From NCBI GenBank assembly GCA_951640195.1, contig OX621173.1, positions 785,780 to 849,779 on the forward strand: DNA of 64,000 nucleotides. Reading direction: 5' to 3'. Both the position numbers and the translations under genes were made by a program. The stretch's first letter is position 1, and each line of letters starts with the position of its first letter. The DNA is from Porpolomopsis calyptriformis. Its lineage: Eukaryota > Basidiomycota > Agaricomycetes > Agaricales > Hygrophoraceae. Of the stretch, positions 58,817 to 64,000 are shown in pieces. A model generated the notes under the pieces. That model did not search any database. It was not told the origin of the DNA and saw only the letters and a list, made by a program, of their open reading frames with translations.

Positions 58817-59801
58817 TTGTTGTTTGCGATTTGTTCAAGGACTTGATGTCAGGTTTGAAAGTGTAACAGGCTTCCGAATTGGAATTGATTGCAGCATTTG
58901 CGCTGCCTGAGGGTTTGGGCTTTTGGGGTGCAAGACAGTCCCAGGAAAAGTGCCCCCGCTTGCCACAGTTGTAGCATTTGTCCTTGGGACTGGCCGTTCG
59001 CTGTCCCATTCATCTTCCAGGTCGTTTAGAGTCGTTGGGTGCGACTGACATTGCTTCGTCGCCGTCATGACGGTTTCGTTGGTTCTGACCAGGCTTTCAT
59101 TGTCGCATAGTGACTTGCCTGTCATACTCTTCGGAGATGAGCGCGATAAGCGCATCCGGCTTGATGTCTTGAGAGGTGACATTGGGTTGTTGGGAGGCTA
59201 GGAGCCTCGCGGTGCTTACCATACTTGCGGCGAAAGTTGATAGGGAATGCGGAATGGCTGATAGTATCGTTGACGCGTAGTCCTTGTCATCGATCTTGAC
59301 GTCGACAGCTGCCAGTCGCTCCTTCTTGCTGCACAGTTCCGTTAGGAATTCGCGGACGTTGGCATTTTCTCTGCACTTCGATTGCAGGAAGTCTTGCTGC
59401 AGGTCAGTCTTCGCATACGCTCCCTTCTCTGTGTAGTCAGCGATGATAAGTTTCCACATGGCGGCAATGGTTGTCAGCCCCTTGATCTGAAAGATGATCG
59501 AATCTGGGATCCGTTGCGTGAGGAGGTACATCGCGGTCGCCTCGTCTTCATCCCACTTGTTGAGCTCAGCCTGTTGATCAGTGGTAACAACACCGGCGTG
59601 AACTGGCCTTTGTCCTCCTACAAAATGCCGCCATTTTCGTTTAGCCTTCACAGCAACTTCAAAACGAAATGACCAGATGGCCCAGTTTGAGCTGTCGATT
59701 TCGAGCTTCAGGACGTTTGCGGGTAAAGTGTCGCTCGAAAGTGTCGTTGCTTGAGGGGTTGAAGCTGGCGTGGTAGAGGTGGTAGCTGCGATGGTGCCCA
59801 T
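58817..59801 (-). pseudogene. copia gag (two premature stops), separated from pol by the gypsy insertion
   Basis: Starts MGTIAATTSTTPASTPQ. The gag domain includes NWAIWSFRFEVAVKAK and the later IPHSLSTFAASMVS, typical of copia gag polypeptides. The zinc knuckle CYNCGKRGHFSWDC (CCHC) follows. TGA stops at 59097 and 59010 interrupt the frame; both could derive from CGA. The reading frame resumes in pol beyond the insertion. Confidence 0.92.
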
Positions 59802-59854
59802 AGTGGAATGATGGTAAGTCTAGTAGTAAAGGAAAATATGACTGCAAGTGGTTA

Positions 59855-59870
59855 CGCAGGGCTCATAACC
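59855..59870 (-). other. copia primer-binding site, half-tRNA type
   Basis: Directly after the 5' LTR the minus strand reads GGTTATGAGCCCTGCG. This is complementary to the anticodon arm of initiator tRNA-Met rather than to a tRNA 3' end. Drosophila copia has the same arrangement (PBS GGTTATGGGCCC, primed by the 5' half of the cleaved tRNA). Confidence 0.75.
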
Positions 59871-60093
59871 TAAAAGACGGGGATGTAATAGCACAGAGGG
59901 TGATTCGGGATCACCCTCGAGTTTTTGTACATACAGCACAGCCACGCGGCTGTGCGCTGGCACTAATCCAGTCCGTTATCCCGAGTAAGTCGGAATAAGC
60001 GCGATAGTACATAACTACATAATCCGAACAGGCTCCGAGCCGAGCACACTCCCGCTTCGAACCTATAGCCCTGTAAGGCTTGTTATTCCAACA
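59871..60093 (-). repeat. copia 5' LTR
   Basis: Partner of the LTR at 48073-48295. Begins TGTTGGAATAACAAG on the minus strand at 60093. Flanked by GAGAG at 60094-60098. Confidence 0.95.
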
Positions 60094-60098
60094 GAGAG

Positions 60099-60317
60099 CT
60101 GACTGGGAGGGGGCTTACCATAGAGTACCCAAGTGGGACACGTTGCAATAACATCTAAGTTGAAGTCTGAACTGGCGTTGTATTGTATGGGATTGGAAGT
60201 TGAGGGCATAAAGACGACATGTAATATGCCAATACAAATACATCTATTCTCCACTAACTTGAGCGTCCAAGACAATACTGCTTTTCAGTACGGAGAACAG
60301 GGAGACCGTAAAACTAC
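60099..60317. other. Short stretch between copia and transposase remains
   Basis: No gene seen. Likely the 3' flank of the Plavaka-like ORF into which, or beside which, the copia element inserted. Confidence 0.4.
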
Positions 60318-63300
60318 AAGGGAGCGAACCCCTCAGCACCATAGAGGTCCTCCGCGCCGAAGTCCTCTCCATCCTCTGGTCCCAGCTCTTCCTCAGCCCC
60401 ATCGTCTCGATCTTCCCTATCAGCATCTTCTTGTCGATATCCATAATCTAGCTCTTCATCTCCGTGGTCCTCTTCTAGGGTGGATCCATTATCTGAAGTA
60501 ACGTCGTCGTCTTTATTTTGCTCTGGTAACATGTTGCAATGGCTTGTTGCCCTATGCCCAATTCCTTCCCCAAGGAATCTCATGAACATATCACGGTCCA
60601 CGAACCTAGGAAGTCAAGGATTAGTTGAGTTAAATGTAAAAAAGAACAAAGGACTTACATTCCAACATAGTAGTAGACCCAATCTTCATCGTTTTCATCT
60701 TTATGACGAGCAACAGATGGCCCCAAGAGCTAACTGGTCTGTCTGTGGGTGAAAGCTGGAATCAAATGTACAGCTTGAAGTACCTCATTGGGATCCAGAA
60801 ACCCAAATGCATTAAGGTCATCGGATGGCAGAAAGCCAATCTGATGTAGGCGGCAGGTTTTGAATCCTCCGGGCGCAATCATATCCTGGCTATACCAATG
60901 GACCCACAGGAACTCCATCGTTTGACTTTCATGTGAGCACGAATTCTGACCGAGATGTCTGATGTTGACATGAAAGATTCCGATGACTCGAGCATACCAG
61001 TATGGGTGTTGCTCAGTGTCATCGATGTCATCCTCATGGGCGAGTACCATGATGTTGGGGTGGGTGCGGGGGTTGATTGAATCTTGTGCTCGGCGCATAT
61101 CGTAAGTAGTGTAGTTGATGCAAAGGACTTTGTGACGATAAAGGCAGTTGTTGATGAATATAACCTCATCCCGATCTTTGTCCGTGAACGAATGTTCATC
61201 CCCATCGTATGGAATGCCAGTGAGACGAGCGAGTAGGTGGTCTTTGAGTTGCGGTACAAAATTCTAAAGACAACAAAACTCAGTAATACATCATCAGCGA
61301 AGCAGACAGGAACTTACCTTGAGAGCTGGGTTGTTCCGGTTCTTACTGAGCCATTTAGTGAGATCTTGGTGGTGGTGTTGCGAGTTGGATATGTGATAAT
61401 GTAGTCAGGGAGAGGTGTAGGGGAGGGGGTCTGTGTCTGCGAATTCTAATGACACCTCCTGACTTTCTTCTTGACTTTCTCGTACTACATGTTCTTGTGC
61501 CTTGGAAGATTCTTCATCTTGTCTCATTTTCTGTAAGAGGGCCTCTCGTCGCTGGTGTTTTGTGATTTGAAATGCGAATTTTGTATTTTTGTTCGTTCGA
61601 ACATAAAAACGTTTGATGCGACAGTGCTCCAACTCACCCTAGAGTAGAAATCAGAGAGGGAATGCTCAAGACATCAGACAACACACCACTTGTGTCATAT
61701 AATTATCTGTAGGTCCATATCGGCGAATGCTTTCAACATAATCCCCCAGCGCGTGATACTTGTAAGTTGCGAGATTCAATTTTTTGACCTTCACGCCGGA
61801 TTTGCTCTTCTCTTTCAATGAATTGCTGTAACCTTTCGCTGCAAGTGCAGCCAATTGACGCCCACGAGCAGCTTCTTCTTGCGGGAGCTCAGTGGTCACA
61901 TATGCTTTGCAGGTAGTTTTCTGAAAGCAGCGGACCGCCGCACCGAGTGTTTTAGTTGCAGACCCGAAAAGAGACAGTGTCTTCTGTGTGTGAAGACGGA
62001 GTTTGGCATAAGATTGCCAACGAGCGAGTTCAAATAATACATCGAGAATGATTCCATTATGAGGTGATGGAAGAAGTCCTTCGACAACAGGAATGATACA
62101 CTGAGTCGAGAGAGATCAATTGATGTAACTTTGAAATAAAAAAAAGGAGGAAACATACCTGTAGAATGTCCTCGAAGTCTCGTGCCGCAAGCTTCTTCAT
62201 TCCAGATACGTTCATTCCAAAGTGGCGGATAGTATCCCATCCGAATGTTGGAACCATCCGGAACCTGTTAAATGTTTGATCCAATCTTGCATAATGAATA
62301 GAATAGAGTTCACCTTTTATTGAAAGTTTGAATCCCGTCATTGCCAGCAGCATAGAGTATTCGGAGCAAATGGAGTAGGATGGCTTTCCATACTCCAAGC
62401 TCAAACTCATGCATCAAGTCCGGCACAAACATTGAGTAAAAATTGAAACCGAAACTTGATAGACAGGTGGAGAATGCACTCTATTTTGGTGAGATTCTAA
62501 GACAGTTATCAAATGATTCAGAACAACGTACCCTTGTCAGGAGTAAAGACTTCTCATAGAGCAATTTCTCAATCTTCTTGCTTGTCAGACTAAACCCCTT
62601 CTCAAAAATCCATTGCCATACCTGAGCAATGGTCTTGCAAAGCCAATTGTCATCTTCACAGGTCTTCTCTCATTGTTGATAGTCAATGGTTGTCCCCATC
62701 GCGGGAATCCATTTCTTGCAAGTGAGGCAGCACGGACAGGGACACTGAGCCAGGTATTTAATACACGCAAGGAGAATCCTGCGAAGCACTCAGTAAAATG
62801 ATGCAGCGTGAAAGAATGATACAACTTACTTCTCTGGGTAATCTGCAGAATAAGTAAAAAATTGCAGGAAGAGTCGACGTCTGACTCCATCACAGCATAG
62901 CAATATGATTCCATGTTGATATGCCTGCATAAACTCCTCGTCGAGGAGGAGTAGCCAGATTTGTTGCATCAACTCCCGCTTGCAGAATCTCAAAACTGCA
63001 GCTGATACAGGTACCTTGAAGATCGTCTTGTAAAAGTCTTGGAATTCGTCAGGAAGCTAATGAAAAGACGTTGAGCAAGACCATTGATAAAAAAGATACA
63101 CAATTAAGACTCACGGATGGAATATACGCCAGGTGGTGAGCAGCAAACGAAGTTGGTTTTGTCCGAAAGTACTTTGAGAGGCTCCCAAAGAACACGTATA
63201 TTGGCTAGAGCAATGCTGTACCAAAGTTTGCAAGGTGGGTTGAATCAGACCAGATCATGATTGGAGCAATGGCGATTTCAAGCTCAGGATTGTCATCAGG

Positions 63301-63966
63301 TTCTCTTGGCTGGGCACATATTTTCGCATCTTCCTCGATCATTGCATCTGAGTTGTACAATTCAGTGAATATTCATGTTTCTTCTAGACTTGGGTCATGT
63401 ACGTTTACGTCCTGTTGAGCAGTTGGATCTGATGAGTTCTTGAATAGCTGGAATGGTATCCAGTGGTATTGACGCGCGGTTGTGCTTTGATAGGCTGACT
63501 TGATGACTTCTATCAGTCGTCGGTAATATACTCCTTTCACCTCATATACAGGGGCGTCGGCTTCGGACTTGAACTTCTGTTTTTTGTGTGGCAACCTGAC
63601 TTTGACTGAGCCATGTTGCCAGCCATCATCAACTGAAAAAACGCCTCCAGAGGAATGGGATTTGTCAAGGCGCTCAAGTTCACAAGTGGCCCTGAAGGCA
63701 CGAAGATCGTTGGGATCAAAATCATCAGCTAGGATTACATTCTGGACTAAATTGTCAAGTCCAGCAGAGGATGTGGTCGCCGATTTGTCGTAAAACCATT
63801 TCATGAGCCGGAAGATGGTCACGTTCAGGAAAGGCGCAAAAAAATCGGTTTTGAGTTTTCCCCACCCACAAAGAGGGTTTCCAGATTGTGAGTTTGACAT
63901 AGGTGATCTGGCATGGGTTGGCGCATCATAGAATGAATCCAGAGTGAGTTCATCTTCAGGATCCAT
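60318..63966 (-). pseudogene. Plavaka-like (CMC superfamily) DNA transposase gene, broken or intron-split, continuing past the right edge
   Basis: Minus-strand pieces in order from 63966: YYRRLIEVIKSAYQSTTARQ, then FGTALLWPIYVFFGS, then LLLDEEFMQAYQHGI with CCDGVRRR and FTYSADYPEK. Next come TFGWDTIRHFG and KKLAARDFEDILQ, then TTELPQEEAARGRQLAALA, then YKYHALGDYVESIRRYG, then MRRAQDSINPRTHP, YWYARVIGIFHV and FGFLDPNEVLQAVHLIPAF, and last FVDRDMFMRFLG with an acidic tail ending EGFAPL. I recognise these as the proteins called Plavaka transposases in agaricomycetes. Some breaks look like introns, others like stops (around 62.6-62.9 kb). Terminal repeats were not found inside the window. Confidence 0.7.
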
Positions 63967-64000
63967 ATGGGGTTTAGTAGTGTACCAGCGAAAGACACCA
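63967..64000 (-). other. Window edge inside the transposase region
   Basis: The open frame ends at an ATG at 63966. Upstream exons are probably beyond the window. Confidence 0.4.

Larger units (their letters stand above)
48073..60093 (-). mobile_element. Ty1/copia-type LTR retrotransposon, interrupted by a gypsy element
   Basis: Two 223-bp LTRs (48073-48295 and 59871-60093) flank the element. A GAGAG duplication is on both sides (48068-48072 and 60094-60098). The coding strand is minus, so the 5' LTR is the right-hand one. Without the nested gypsy element and its 5-bp duplication the length is 5082 bp, normal for copia. The LTRs differ at six of 223 positions. Gag and pol share one frame across the insertion (338 codons from 59801 to 51848 after removing the insert), so the original element had a single gag-pol ORF. 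Seven premature stops make it non-autonomous. Confidence 0.95.

Overview
The window looks like nuclear DNA of an intron-rich basidiomycete fungus, most likely an agaricomycete. Genes are cut by many short GT-AG introns of about 50-85 nt. The gene families fit: NB-ARC/kinesin-light-chain-type TPR NLRs, a NACHT-WD40 protein, a chromodomain gypsy element, a copia element and a Plavaka-like transposase. I saw no tRNA, rRNA or CRISPR array.

Layout. (1) 0.2-4.6 kb, minus strand: a class I cyclic-nucleotide phosphodiesterase (six exons, 655 aa predicted) and an unrecognised Ser/Pro-rich protein. (2) 4.6-8.5 kb: no supportable gene. (3) 8.5-32.7 kb, accessory NLR region: three apparently intact NB-ARC-TPR genes (8.5-11.3 kb plus; 26.2-29.0 kb plus; 32.7-29.9 kb minus), a truncated frameshifted copy at 23.2-24.2 kb and a relic first exon at 11.6 kb. 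Between the first and second intact NLRs lies a tandem array (12.0-26.1 kb) of five complete genes and one fragment of a small secreted protein family on the minus strand. These alternate with six decayed copies of SSL1, the TFIIH p44 subunit. Copies 1-4 have a period of about 2.6-2.67 kb; a second duplication of about 2.96-3.0 kb also carries the 5' end of an NLR. (4) 32.7-47.9 kb, compact minus-strand block: MFS transporter, CFAP20-like protein, MSH6 split into very small exons, a WD40 relic (plus strand), and a NACHT-WD40 protein with 13 nearly identical repeats. (5) 48.07-60.09 kb: a copia retrotransposon (223-bp LTRs, GAGAG target-site duplication) with seven premature stops that each fit a single C-to-T-type change, into which a younger gypsy chromovirus (51.88-58.81 kb, GTCGG target-site duplication) has inserted. 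(6) 60.3-64.0 kb: remains of a Plavaka-like transposase gene running off the right edge.

Housekeeping genes (MSH6, CFAP20-like, phosphodiesterase, MFS) flank a fast-changing block of NLRs and secreted-protein duplicates, followed by a nested transposon stack. The NLRs share a short N-terminal motif that resembles amyloid-type signalling motifs, which is inference. The secreted-protein array appears to encode a two-module fold. I recognise no known family for it, and it is the best candidate here for something undescribed. Splice sites were assigned by eye from reading frames, consensus sites and family homology; no transcript evidence was available.
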